A stretch of 26,069 nucleotides of DNA, from contig BCJX01000007.1 in assembly GCA_001600415.1 (NCBI GenBank), positions 1,003,948 through 1,030,016 of the forward strand, in the 5' to 3' direction. The translations under genes and the position numbers were made by a program. The notes beneath the pieces were generated by a model. That model had not been told where the DNA came from. It saw nothing but the letters and a program-made list of their open reading frames with translations, and did no database searches. Below are positions 16,743 through 26,069 of this stretch, one piece after another; within the stretch, counting starts at the first letter, position 1, and every line of letters starts with the position of its first letter. The DNA is from Pascua guehoae (lineage: Eukaryota; Basidiomycota; Tremellomycetes; Trichosporonales; Trichosporonaceae).

Positions 16743-19090
16743 GTTGTCGCAAAGAGAGTTGTAAGAGATATGTGGTACGATGAGCGGAAAGTATGAAGAA
16801 CGGCGGCACCAGGGAGATGCATTACCACCTTCTCTGGGGGCTGGAAACACGATAAACTACATAGGAAGTCGTAGATACGATTTGGTAGAGGTGTGCTAGG
16901 GCTCGGCGCTTGCCACGAGACCCAATGGACCCAAACGGCATGGTGGCGAGGCAGAGACGAGGCAGGGGGTTGTGGCGTGATGGCAGGGGTGCCGAGTGGT
17001 GATGGCAGACGTGCCGAGTGCTCCCGAGATTGAGGATGGGTTAGACGAGGGGGAGAGGACAATGGCAGGTTGGGAGAGTTGTCGATGTTGGGCCAAAGTG
17101 TGTCGGGAGGTGTATTTGGGTGGTTTGTTTGGGGTATGACACGGTTTGTGTGCAAACAAGTGTCCAGGTTGACAGGGAGCACGTTCGCCGTGTGGGTTTC
17201 GCCTTCGTGATGGAGAGTTCCTGATGTGCAGTGGTAACCAGTTGGCGGCATAGAGGGTGGCGTTGCTGTTGGTCGTCGCTCTCCAGAGTCACTCGGTCCG
17301 GTCTACACCCTGAGGGCAGACCACAGCCCAGTATTGGGAGTCTCTTGGAGTCTGCCATGGTTTTGCTTTGCTACCGGCTACCAGCTCAGCTTGTCGGCGA
17401 TTGTCGGTCAAGGGCCTCTGGGAAGGATGAGGGATGCGAGTGCCACATTCGGTGCGTGCGTGCCCAGGTGCAGTGTAGTCACTCTTCTGATCGCCACACT
17501 CAGCTCGGGCATAACGATATCTGTGCATGGCGGTACCAATGCCATGCTGCTATTGTTCCGCAGCGGTCCAGTGGTCAAGATACTGAAGTCATACATATCC
17601 TGCATGCAACCCCCGAAGCGCTCTTGCGTCTCCAAGCTTCCCCCGCAGTCTCTATTTACGGTTGCACCGGCTCCGTGCCGGGAGAATGCAATCCGAGCCG
17701 CCGCTGTCGAGCTCGGATGGCTCCCAACGCCGTTTCCAAGGATACAGAGAGTGCACGTATCATCTATTGAGGAGAGAAGTCGATGTTTCAACTGCGAGAC
17801 TCGTATACCACGCAGCATTAACATGGGCACATGGGCTGCCATCCCATCTGCACCAGACAGGGCGGCGATTCTCGCTACTGTACCTTCCATCACCACATGC
17901 ACTCTGAAACCTCGACCGTCGGCATGCCGGCATCCACATGAACGACCGGGGAGGACAAGGCCTGCGGCTGTGGACCTGAGAACAATCCGACTGTGCACAC
18001 TGTCGATGGTAGCTCTGCAAAGCTCATGTACGGCAATGAGCAGGGGGTGCCTTTGTGGAAAAAGTGCTGGGGACATCCACTTGGCTCATGCTTTTGTACG
18101 CGTCCGAGGGTGAACCCAAGGCGTCTAACGTTTGTCCATGCAACCGAGACGAGCCCAGGCGAGGCGATGCCGACAGGATGTGAGCATGCGGTGCTGCCTG
18201 ACAGTAGTGTTTGGAGTTGGTTGCCAGGCACATGGGAATAGGAGAGCGCGTCGTGATGCCTGGGACCTAGCTGGCCCGATCCTGACATTTGGACCTGATA
18301 CGCGTCCCAGTCGTTGCATTTGGCGCAGCGAGCGGTGCCAGTTTCTTGGACCGCGATCGCGGCTCGCCATTCGAGCCCACGGCCCGAGCGGCGAGCGGGG
18401 CTCGCATGCTTGGTTGCCTGACGCAATGCGTAATGTCAATGGTCAATTGGGTTCATGTCTTGATGCTCGCCGAATCTTCTTACTCGATGGGGTAGGAAAC
18501 GCGGCGGCGATGGGCAAACTAGCCCACGCCACTTGGAGAGTCTGGTATTGAGCGCCGCTCGCTTCGACGCGTCGGTGGACGCCACTGGCGTAAATCCTCT
18601 GTTTATGTCCAGCCAGGGGCTGTTTGCATTGGCGCGTTGGGGTAGTCGACCTGGGCGCTGGGCGCTTTTCTTCATGTCATTAGTCTACTATTGCGCTACT
18701 CTGTGTCAGTCGAGGCTGGTGGGCATCTGACCGATCCCCCCGATCTCGTCGGATCCACATTGCAATGCCATGCATCGCTCGCCCGCACCTGCGCATCTGC
18801 GCATCTGCGGGGCGTCTTGGTCGAATTTTGGCTCCAAAACTCGAGTCGCGCCACTGCGGCATGGCGTTGTATGGCGCTCATGGTAGTACTGTAGCTCGAC
18901 GCCACCATTGCTAATCGGCCAACTAGACAAATGGAAATCGGATCATGGCGAGACAACATGACGCTCGCTTGCCTGTACCTGCATGCCTGCATGGGGGCAA
19001 CTGTGCTCCGAGATGCGCGCGCGATGGGGTAGGCAGCCGGTGCCGAAAGAAGCATTGCGGGTCATCCAGAGCCTGGCCACTGGGTACAAT

Positions 19091-19105
19091 GCACACACAC
19101 ACACA
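19091..19105. repeat. (AC)n microsatellite
   Basis: About seven CA/AC dinucleotides in a row. Confidence 0.8.
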
Positions 19106-19183
19106 CCCTGTAGCACCGAAAGTGTGAATGCACGGATGCTCGGTGATCATTCATGTCACCAATTACAAGATTATAATTCCCCT

Positions 19184-19220
19184 CTACAGTACACGGCCCG
19201 TGCACTGTACTGTACTGTAG
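19184..19220. repeat. Inverted repeat
   Basis: CTACAGTAC at 19184 pairs with GTACTGTAG at 19212, and the inner palindrome CACGG-C-CCGTG is centred at 19197. This could form a hairpin. No poly-T follows to suggest a terminator. Confidence 0.6.
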
Positions 19221-19530
19221 TAAATGCCAGCATGGTGACAGCATGGACGGTCTCTTCTGAAACCAATCTCCTTGAACGCGTCCCAGTGTCAGGTCCCACT
19301 CCTCTCGACATTCGGGACAAAACGACCACTACTGTAGCTTCAGAACAAGCCCCGACGTGCTGGGCAACGGTAACACGGCAGTCTCCAGGATGCATACGTC
19401 CAGCCAAAAGCCAACACGGTGTCACATGTGACTCATGGCGCTTTCCATCGCGCGTGTCCTGGTGCATGTCCGAATGTTTGGGCCGAAGAAAGTCAGGTGG
19501 AAGCTTTCCGTCGGCACCCACGCTCCCACG

Positions 19531-19600
19531 CTGCCTGGCTGCCTGGCTGGCATGCTGGCTGGCTGTTGGCTGTCTGGTGCATGGCTGCCTGCTTGGGTGC
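19531..19600. repeat. TGGCTGCC-type microrepeat
   Basis: CTGCCTGGCTGCCTGGCTGG and related units repeat imperfectly over about 70 bp. Confidence 0.7.
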
Positions 19601-20285
19601 ATAATCCGGCTGAGATGAATGCCTGAATGTCGGCGAATGGCGCAGTTGGCGCAGTTTGCGACCTGGCGACCTGGCGGGACGACGTCAACACGGTGCAGAA
19701 TGTTTGCAATATGGGGAAACTGGGATGTTTCAACCGACGCGACATGTCATGATTTTCAGGGCAACATAGCAGGGGAGAGGGCAGAATGCGAGCGGCGCGG
19801 TGCAAACCTTGTACAATGCTTTGTGATAGAAAATCCTGGCCTGGCAGGGCTGGACAGGGTGTTTTTTTATGGGATTTAGGCGTTGGGCTAGGTAAAGTGG
19901 AGTAGTTAGTGTCATGCAGGTGCAAAGACAACTGGCCGCGCGGGCGGGCGGTGTTAGGAAAAACACCGCGACGACCAGGATAGCACAGGACAGGACATGT
20001 AGGACACAGGTTTTGGATCACTCTGTAGTACAAAGCTTGTAATCGAGACACAAGCGCAACAAGACACCAGGCAGGCAGGGCAGGAGAGAACTGTGGAGAG
20101 GAACCGACGCCGTAATGCGAGACAGGAACGCCAACACCCAAACATTGGCGCGTAACCACCCCAGGAACAACAACACCCTGAGACCCCCCCCTTTAAACAT
20201 CTGGGCCAGGCAAAAGGCAGAAGGCGAGCGAGGGAGAAGGCAGAAGGGAGGCGGAATAGCCCAAAGGGTCCAATGACAAACGATG

Positions 20286-21254
20286 GTTGGCGAGCAAAAT
20301 CAAACAGGGTCAACATAGTCAGTGGCCGTGCGCGAGCGCGCGCCTGACTTTGTTGGGACCCGCAGCCAGCCTAGTACCGTAACTTTGCGTACAGTGACCC
20401 AGGGGGGGGGCAACAGAGCCGAGCAAAGGGAGCCACAGAGCCATAGGCAGGTAGGTAACAGAGTGTCGTCGTGTGTACTGCCCGACGAGACAAACGTCGT
20501 AACCATCAACCATTCTCTCCTGCATCCACCATCCTAGAATCCACCTCTACCCCTCACCCCCATTCCTTCCTCCCCTCTCCCCCATTCCTGCACTGCATCC
20601 TGCATCCTGCATCCTGCAATCCCGCATCCTGTGGCCCGTAACTCCTAGTGCGAGCCAAGTGCGTGCGAGCGCAATCCACATTTTCCTCTACTCTACCTCC
20701 TTCCTCTTCTGTACCGTACTCCATCCATCGACACGACACGACATTGCCAGAGGTACCTGTTGGACAGTCTGACAGCGACGACGATACTACGCGCGCGACA
20801 CAGCTCCGACTCGCCGCACTCGCGCTCGACACATTCACTCTGTTGCGCCGCAGAGTCTAAACCCACCATCCCCGTGTCGTTGACCCCGTCACGCCGCTGG
20901 TAGACTAGTCCCCGGACCCTCGTCCGTCTACCCGCCAAACACCAACACCCACCACACACGCCCAACCGACCGACACACGTTTCGTCTCCTTCCATCTCGA
21001 CACTGAACAGTCACTTGTATCGTACCGTGTTCACCTCATCGTTGTTCCTCTCTCCTCTGCCCTCTGCGTCTCGCCACTCGCCACCGCAACGGACGGTTTT
21101 GTCGTTTCCCACCCAGCAACCAAGTCGCGTCTAGTTTTCCGGCTCGGTGTCCGGTTCCCACACCATCCCACATTCCACCTCGCCGGATCCTGTCCGTGCC
21201 ACCCCCGTCTCAAACTCCCACGACATCCATTCCCCCCCAACCCACCCACCCATC
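20286..21254 (+). promoter_or_regulatory. 969-nt ATG-free, pyrimidine-rich leader/promoter of the kinase gene
   Basis: Reading every base from 20286 to 21254, there is no ATG in any of the three plus-strand frames; the first is the kinase start at 21255. With roughly 56% GC about 13 would be expected by chance. The stretch is C/T-rich from about 20500 onward, as in many fungal promoters and leaders. Absence of upstream start codons suggests that much of it is transcribed as a long 5' UTR. A G-run at 20402-20410 marks its left side. Confidence 0.6.
20593..20631. repeat. CTGCATC 7-bp tandem repeat
   Basis: CTGCATC repeats three times exactly and twice as variants inside the kinase leader. Confidence 0.85.
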
Positions 21255-24200
21255 ATGGCTACTGCCGTCCAACACCAGCCGTCTGCATCTCGACGAAACT
21301 CTGCGGCTGGACCCAGCGCGGACCGGAGTCGGAAACGTGCATCGGCCACTTCGACGTCGAGTGGTAGGAGCGCGGATGCTCAGGTCATCGGCCAGTGGCG
21401 TATTGGCCGGACGATCGGCAAAGGTTCCTCAGGTGCGCACAGATGCCTCTTTTCCCCATCAGTTGGGTCATGCTCACACTCTTCTCCGCTGTTCCGACAC
21501 GTCTCTTGCACCTGTTTGCATCCTGTTTGCACACTGTTTGCACGCCTCGGCACCCTTCTACGCCCACTTTCCTGAACTGAACGTGACAACCATGCGGCTG
21601 TATTCCACCAAACAGGACGCGTCAAGATTGCCAAACACTCGCAGACTGGCCAGTATGCCGCCGTCAAGATTGTGCCCAAGACCATGATCATGTCGTCGCG
21701 CATGTCCATGACCGACGCCGCGGGACGCAGCGAAAAGATGCTGCTCGGCATTGAGCGCGAGATTGTCATCATGAAGCTCATTGATCACCCCAATGTCTTA
21801 TCACTGTTCGACGTGTGGGAGACTAGCCAGGAGCTGTAAGTGTCCGAGGGAGGCAATGGGTGTCCCATCGCGCCCTGAGCCCAGCCATTTCCCCACGCCG
21901 AAGAAGACGGGGTGGGCATGAGCGTGTGGGGCGCGTGGGGCGTGTAAATGGCCATGCACGCGCAGTGGTGGCCCGTGGGAGGCATGGAGGCATGTGCATG
22001 ACACTAACCCCCCCCCAGCTACCTGATCATGGAATACGTCCCCGGAGGAGAACTGTTCGACTACCTTGTCCGACGCGGTCGTCTCCCCGTCAGCGAAGCA
22101 CTGCACTACTTTCAGCAAATCATCTTTGCCGTCGACTACTGCCACCGTTTCAACATCTGCCACCGTGATCTCAAGCCCGAGAACTTGCTCTTGGATAAGG
22201 ACAAGAACATCAAGGTGGCCGACTTTGGAATGGCCGCGTGGCAGGCCGACGAGCGCATGCTCGAGACCAGCTGTGGCAGCCCACACTATGCGTCGCCCGA
22301 GATTGTGGCCGGCAAGATGTACGATGGCTCGGCTAGTGATATCTGGTCGTGCGGCATCATCCTCTTCGCACTGCTCACGGGCCGTCTCCCATTTGACGAT
22401 GACAACATTCGCACCCTCCTCCAAAAGGTCAAGATTGGACACTTTGAGATGCCCGACGACATTGACCCGTCGGCTCGCGATCTCCTCCGGCGCATGCTTG
22501 AAAAGGACCCCGCTCACCGCATCACCATGGACAAGATTAAGATTCACCCATTCTTCACTTCTCGTCCCGTCCGCCTCACCAACGGCCGCGCATTGCCAGT
22601 CCCTCCTACACTCGAAGCCATGGCTCGCCCCGTCAACTTAAGCGAGGTCGACCCCGACATCATGGCCAACCTCAAGACTCTCTGGAGCGGCGCGTCTCAC
22701 AATGACATTGTACGCGAACTCAAGAGCGCTGAGCCGACATGGGAAAAGGCAATCTTCCATCTCCTTGTAAAGTATCGCTCGAGGCACTTTGAAAACTACA
22801 ACATGGACGGCGAGAGCGACGACGAAGACTCGGATGACGGCGACCGCGAACGCGCTCGTCCCCACTCGCGCCCGGGCCGCAATCCCCACAACTGCTTGCC
22901 ATCGCCCCCCAAGCAGCGTCGTATTACTCCTCCGATTACGCAGCAGATCCGCCGCAAGCCGGCTCCGCTGTCGGAGAACGACACAATCCAGCACCACGGC
23001 ACACCCCCACCCCGGCCTCAGGCACCCACACCCAAGAAGGCCGCTACTGCTGCCGCTGCGCTCAGTGTTGCAACGGGATCGCCTGTTACCCGCGTACCGT
23101 CCAAGCTCGGCCCCCGTGGTGGACATCCCGCTGGTCCTCGTTCACCAGTGTCCCGTCCCACATCGGGACCCCCTGCCATGCCCAACAACCTGCCGTTCGC
23201 GCCGGCCATTACGCTCCAGGAGGCAACACCAGTCAAGGAGATTGCTGCACCTCAGGCCAAGGTGGTTCCCGCGGGGGTTTCTCCCTTGCGCTCCCCAGGG
23301 CCTATTTCTCCTCTGGCCTCGCCAATCTTGGCGCACTCCGAGTCGCCCCAGGTTGCTCCGTTGTCACCACCCATGGTCGGCGACGAAAAGCTGCAAAACT
23401 TCCTCTGCCAGATTGCCAACCAGCTCAACTCGATGAACATTCGTTCGTCGACTGCATCCAGTGGCTCGGGCCACTCGACGAGCCTCCAGAGCGAGTTCAA
23501 CGCCTACATGTCCTACATGTCGCAGCAGCCCCCGACGCCAGAGACGACTCCCAACGCGGTTCAGGTGGCGCTCTCGTCCAATGACGAGGACGACCAGTTT
23601 GCCGACGCCACAGACGACAACACTGAAGCCATGTCGATCTGCTCGTATGACCACCAGTCGCGCTACGCTCCGTCGCCAGTGCCTCCTTCTCCCATCAGCC
23701 CCTCGATGCCAAGCCCCAACCCCATCGGTCTTGGTTTCGGGCCTACGCCTCGTACTCACCACACGCGTAGCGGCCCGCCTCCCGTCTCTGGTCGCTGGAG
23801 CCACGGTTCCGGCACCTACCGCCCGCGCTCGTTCTCGAGCCGTGGAGAGTCACCTGTCCCTGGTCTTTCGCCCGCTCTCTCTCCTGGCCTGTACTCGCCC
23901 AACCCCAGCTTTACATCGTACACCGAGAGCCCTCCCCTCGCTACCACTCCCCATCCTCTTCCTACGCCTCCAAGCGCCACGATCCCGCTCCCCGCATTCC
24001 CCCCGACCCACCTCCAGGCTGGCCGGACGGCACCAGCTCCACCGGCCAAGATGGCCTCGCGGCGCGCCCCGGCCCCGCCCGGGCCTCGTTCCGGAGCCGA
24101 CCGCGAGCGTGTCGTGTCGCAGCTTGGTCGCGAGAACTCTTACGTCTTTGTCGACACCCCAGACATGATTCTCGACCAAAAGTCGTCGAGCTCGTGGGGA

Positions 24201-24970
24201 AGCAAGGCCTCGGCCTTTGGGTCGCACCGCGGCACAGACGGCTTTGGCATGCTGCGCAAGCGCAAGAAGAGCCAATGTGAGTGATACAACCTTTTGCGCT
24301 CTAGCATGAAAGCTAACCAAAACCAGTTGCGTCCATCGACCCCTCGGCTGTTTCGCCCGTCTCGCCGGCGGTCAACTCGCCCAAGCGCTCGTGGTTCAAC
24401 AACTTATTCTCGTTCAAGCCCGAGTCCAAGGACCTGCTCATCAAGAGCACGAGCATCAGCGAGGCGCGCGACAAGGTCCGTCGCGTGCTCACTGCACAGG
24501 GCGTGCGTGTCACGACTGCAGAGTACGACGGCCTCCGCGGCTTCCGCTGCAAGATTGCCGACACTCGCGACATCCAGGGCAACGTTGTCAAGGGCGTGCG
24601 CTTCCGCGTCGAGTTTTCGCGCACCGTCACCGCTGGCACGACGTTTGCGACCAACGCGACTCTTACCCTGGAGCGCGGCGCACTCTCGGCCTTCAACGCC
24701 GCATACAACCGCTTACAGACGTCGCTTGACAATGAGGCGTTGGCAGCGCTTGCTGCGGCTGGCCCCGAAGACCAATCCAACGCGCCCCGGCAGACGTTTT
24801 CGCTGGGCCGTGCGACTGCCACGAGCTCGCCCCGTCGCCCCAGCCTTTGGGACAGCGGACTCGCGCCCGCGCCTCCTCGCCGCGGCACCATCAGTGCCCC
24901 GGTCACGCCCATCGACATTGGCCGTCCGATGAACTTTAGCCACCAAACCGGTGCCCCGATCCGGTTCTGA
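21255..24970 (+). CDS. SAD/BRSK-Gin4-Nim1 family serine/threonine kinase
   Basis: Exons 21255..21432, 21616..21835, 22019..24276 and 24327..24970 join to 3300 nt (1099 aa). The kinase domain spans about 48-312: glycine loop GKGSSGRV (55-62), catalytic Lys in AAVKIV (K77), HRDLKPEN (D183), DFG (D201) and activation loop LETSCGSPHYASPE with T216 as the likely activating phosphosite. All catalytic residues are present. A UBA-like domain (about 344-393) follows. Then comes ~500 residues of Pro/Ser-rich disordered linker with many SP/TP sites. A C-terminal KA1-like domain starts RSWFNNLF (about 906-1018), a sequence start typical of animal SAD/BRSK kinases. Fungal relatives act at the bud neck or cell cortex in septin organisation and Wee1 control; KA1 usually binds acidic membrane lipid. 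Introns 1 and 2 are both 183 nt, far longer than intron 3 (50 nt). The start is the first ATG after a 969-nt ATG-free leader. Confidence 0.93.
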
Positions 24971-25293
24971 GACACCTTTTCTCTCCACCCTTGCTTCGTC
25001 GACTTCATTCGCACACACGACATTGTCATATCCCACATGCCCGCTGCCATCCCACTGGGCCCCCCTGCTTTCCTGCAACTGTTCTCCATGTTCTTCCTCT
25101 TATTCTTGCAATTGTGACCTGATAGGCACACGAGAGAGTGGTGTGATGCTGTGCCGCGTGGGGCCAGTGGGTCCGTAGTTGGTGTAACATTCGTCTAGAC
25201 AATTGATGCCACGCCATGATGCCATGCAATACATGAAAGTGTAGCCCGAGCGGGGGTGGAATGATGAGGCGAGGCTGGGTTGGGTGAGTGGTT

Positions 25294-25363
25294 GGTGGTG
25301 GGTTGTCTGCCTGTGTTGGGCGAGTGGTGGAGTGGGTGGTGGGTTGTCTACCTGTGTTGGGCG
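25294..25363. repeat. Direct duplication of a ~29-bp GT-rich segment
   Basis: GGTGGTGGGTTGTCT(G/A)CCTGTGTTGGGCG-type sequence starts at 25294 and again at 25335, 41 bp apart, with one mismatch. Confidence 0.85.
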
Positions 25364-25524
25364 CTTCGGCTTGATGTCCATGCTTGCTGTGACGGCTGTG
25401 GTGGCTTTCGCCAGCCCCATCTTAAGTGATGCGATCTGAAACAGATAAAAAAGCAGTCGCGAGTATGGACGAGTCCACCTTTAGCGCCGCCACATTGGGT
25501 CCCTAGAGCCCTGACACAATTGGT

Positions 25525-25541
25525 CACGTGGACAACACGTG
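25525..25541 (+). promoter_or_regulatory. Paired CACGTG E-boxes
   Basis: CACGTG occurs at 25525-25530 and 25536-25541, centres 11 bp apart (about one helical turn), 135-150 nt before the start at 25676. This is the core site for bHLH factors such as fungal Cbf1- or Pho4-type proteins. Confidence 0.55.
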
Positions 25542-25675
25542 CTTTTCCAATCTGTTTCCGTTGCCACCAGAAAGTTCGTCACGACCGAGGCAGTTTGCGT
25601 CATTAACCCACCCATCTCGAGCCCATCCTCACTCTGCGACCTGTCCATATCATCCACCCCTCGCGCCCGACGATA

Positions 25676-26069
25676 ATGTCCGCGTTCCCGTCCCTCACAC
25701 AGGCGCCGCGCGCCTTCCCCCTCCCGACCATCGCAGAGGACACGCTCCACTACGCCCTCCACCTCCCACGTGCAGATCCGAGCTCGGCAACAACAACAAA
25801 GGCAGCGGGCGATTATGGCACAAGCGAGGCAGACACGGCGGCGCTCGCGACGCTCATCACGGCGCACGTCGAGAGCCTCCTCACGCAGCCGTGGCTGTGG
25901 AACAGGGACGGGTGGCAGCTCAAAGTCGCTGGCGGGGAGCTCGGGGTGCTGGAGGGGACGATGCGCGTGGGGGACGCGGTGGATGATGAGTGGCTGGTGG
26001 TGTGGTTGTTGAGGGAGGTTAGTCGGCGGTGGGGGGAGTTGGTTATTAGGTGAGTTGGGGGTGGGGACA
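25676..26069 (+). CDS. ecd: Ecdysoneless/SGT1-family protein (5' exon, runs past window)
   Basis: Exon 1 is 25676..26049 (124 codons plus 2 nt), ending at donor GTGAGT; the rest lies beyond the window. Family features in order are PTIAEDTLHYALHLP near residue 17, PWLWNRDGWQLKV (about 72-84), LEGTMRVGDAVDDEWLVVWL (about 92-111) and LREVSRRWGELVIR. The block LEG-x(3)-GD-x(2)-DEW-x-V-x-LL-x-E-S is the hallmark of ecdysoneless (ECD, formerly human SGT1). These proteins contribute to pre-mRNA splicing with PRPF8 and the R2TP complex, and to cell-cycle and glycolytic gene expression; the fungal role is less studied. This is not the Hsp90 co-chaperone also named Sgt1. The start is the first ATG after ~200 ATG-free nt. 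Confidence 0.85.

Larger units (their letters stand above)
16705..20285. other. Gene-poor interval with short repeats
   Basis: About 3.6 kb with many mutually overlapping frames but no recognisable protein. The longest are a plus-strand frame of 259 codons at 17334-18113, overlapped on the minus strand by one of 222 codons at 17408-18076, and a minus-strand frame of 245 codons at 19422-20159. All have irregular composition and no domains, and are not called as genes. The interval holds an (AC)n tract, a hairpin-forming inverted repeat, a TGGCTGCC microrepeat, and a perfect palindrome GTCACATGTGAC at 19421 overlapping a TGACTCA (bZIP-type) site. Confidence 0.5.
24971..25675. other. Kinase 3' flank and promoter of the ecdysoneless-family gene
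   Basis: A T-rich 3' flank (about 25040-25110) is followed by a duplicated GT-rich segment, the tract CAGATAAAAAAGC at about 25441 and two CACGTG boxes. The last ~200 nt before 25676 contain no ATG. No separate gene is seen. Confidence 0.6.

Noticed and set aside
16733..17251. 172-codon minus-strand frame starting MPPTGYHC
   Set aside because: Low-complexity Pro/Thr/His content, ends over the TATATATAAG element and has no recognisable motif.
18340..18400. Possible tRNA T-loop (ATTCGAGCCC) near a GC-rich hairpin
   Set aside because: No matching acceptor stem, D-arm or anticodon arm could be assembled around it.
19422..20159. 245-codon minus-strand frame
   Set aside because: No domain, crosses the TGGCTGCC microrepeat, no intron signals or homologous start; most likely a chance frame.
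22066..24168. Long alternative frames inside the kinase gene on both strands
   Set aside because: They are shadows of the GC-rich kinase coding exon; only one frame carries the full kinase, UBA-like and KA1-like motifs.

Overview
This window looks like nuclear DNA of a GC-rich basidiomycete, most likely a Tremellomycetes yeast of the Trichosporonales type. That placement is inferred from short GT-AG introns (mostly 35-52 nt) with CTGAC/CTAAC branch points, C-ending codons, and a SAD/Gin4-type kinase followed by an ecdysoneless-family gene. No species-specific marker was seen. I see no rRNA, tRNA, CRISPR array or recognisable transposon.

Left arm (1-5.7 kb): five paralogous genes lie head to tail on the minus strand. 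Each intact member has an N-terminus starting MPRA or a variant, a Lys/Ser/Pro-rich linker, and one Myb/SANT-like repeat (W-x(~38-40)-W with helix 3 of the form GRTxNQxxxxW). A phase-2 intron follows directly after the last Trp codon, and a short second exon starts (V/I)EPYI or a variant. Three members (1162-1877, 2463-2993, 4979-5670) can be spliced in frame to a stop. The leftmost runs off the window through a 30-bp minisatellite. The fourth (4092-4460) is His-rich, stops in the middle of the Myb repeat, and has left its second exon as a remnant beyond a poly-C tract.

Middle (5.7-16.7 kb): a long gene-poor stretch is followed by a two-exon small-protein gene of unknown family (8759-9109). 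Next is an 11-exon minus-strand gene for an LtrA-type (low temperature requirement A) membrane protein (9741-12175), then a predicted secreted small protein (13708-14121). After that come about 1.1 kb of degenerate repeats carrying the palindrome TTTGCAAA, and a second copy of the small-protein gene (16356-16704). The two small-protein copies share exon structure, intron position and a TATACCCGYCG promoter word. They differ in the conserved part mostly at silent positions, so both are probably real genes.

Right arm (16.7-26 kb): 3.6 kb without a supportable gene leads into a 969-nt stretch that contains no ATG at all. It ends exactly at the start codon of a 1099-residue SAD/BRSK-Gin4-type kinase (kinase, UBA-like and KA1-like domains). 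The window closes in the first exon of an ecdysoneless/SGT1 homologue that has two closely spaced CACGTG boxes upstream. The genes do not form an obvious pathway; the coherent local system is the Myb/SANT paralogue array.
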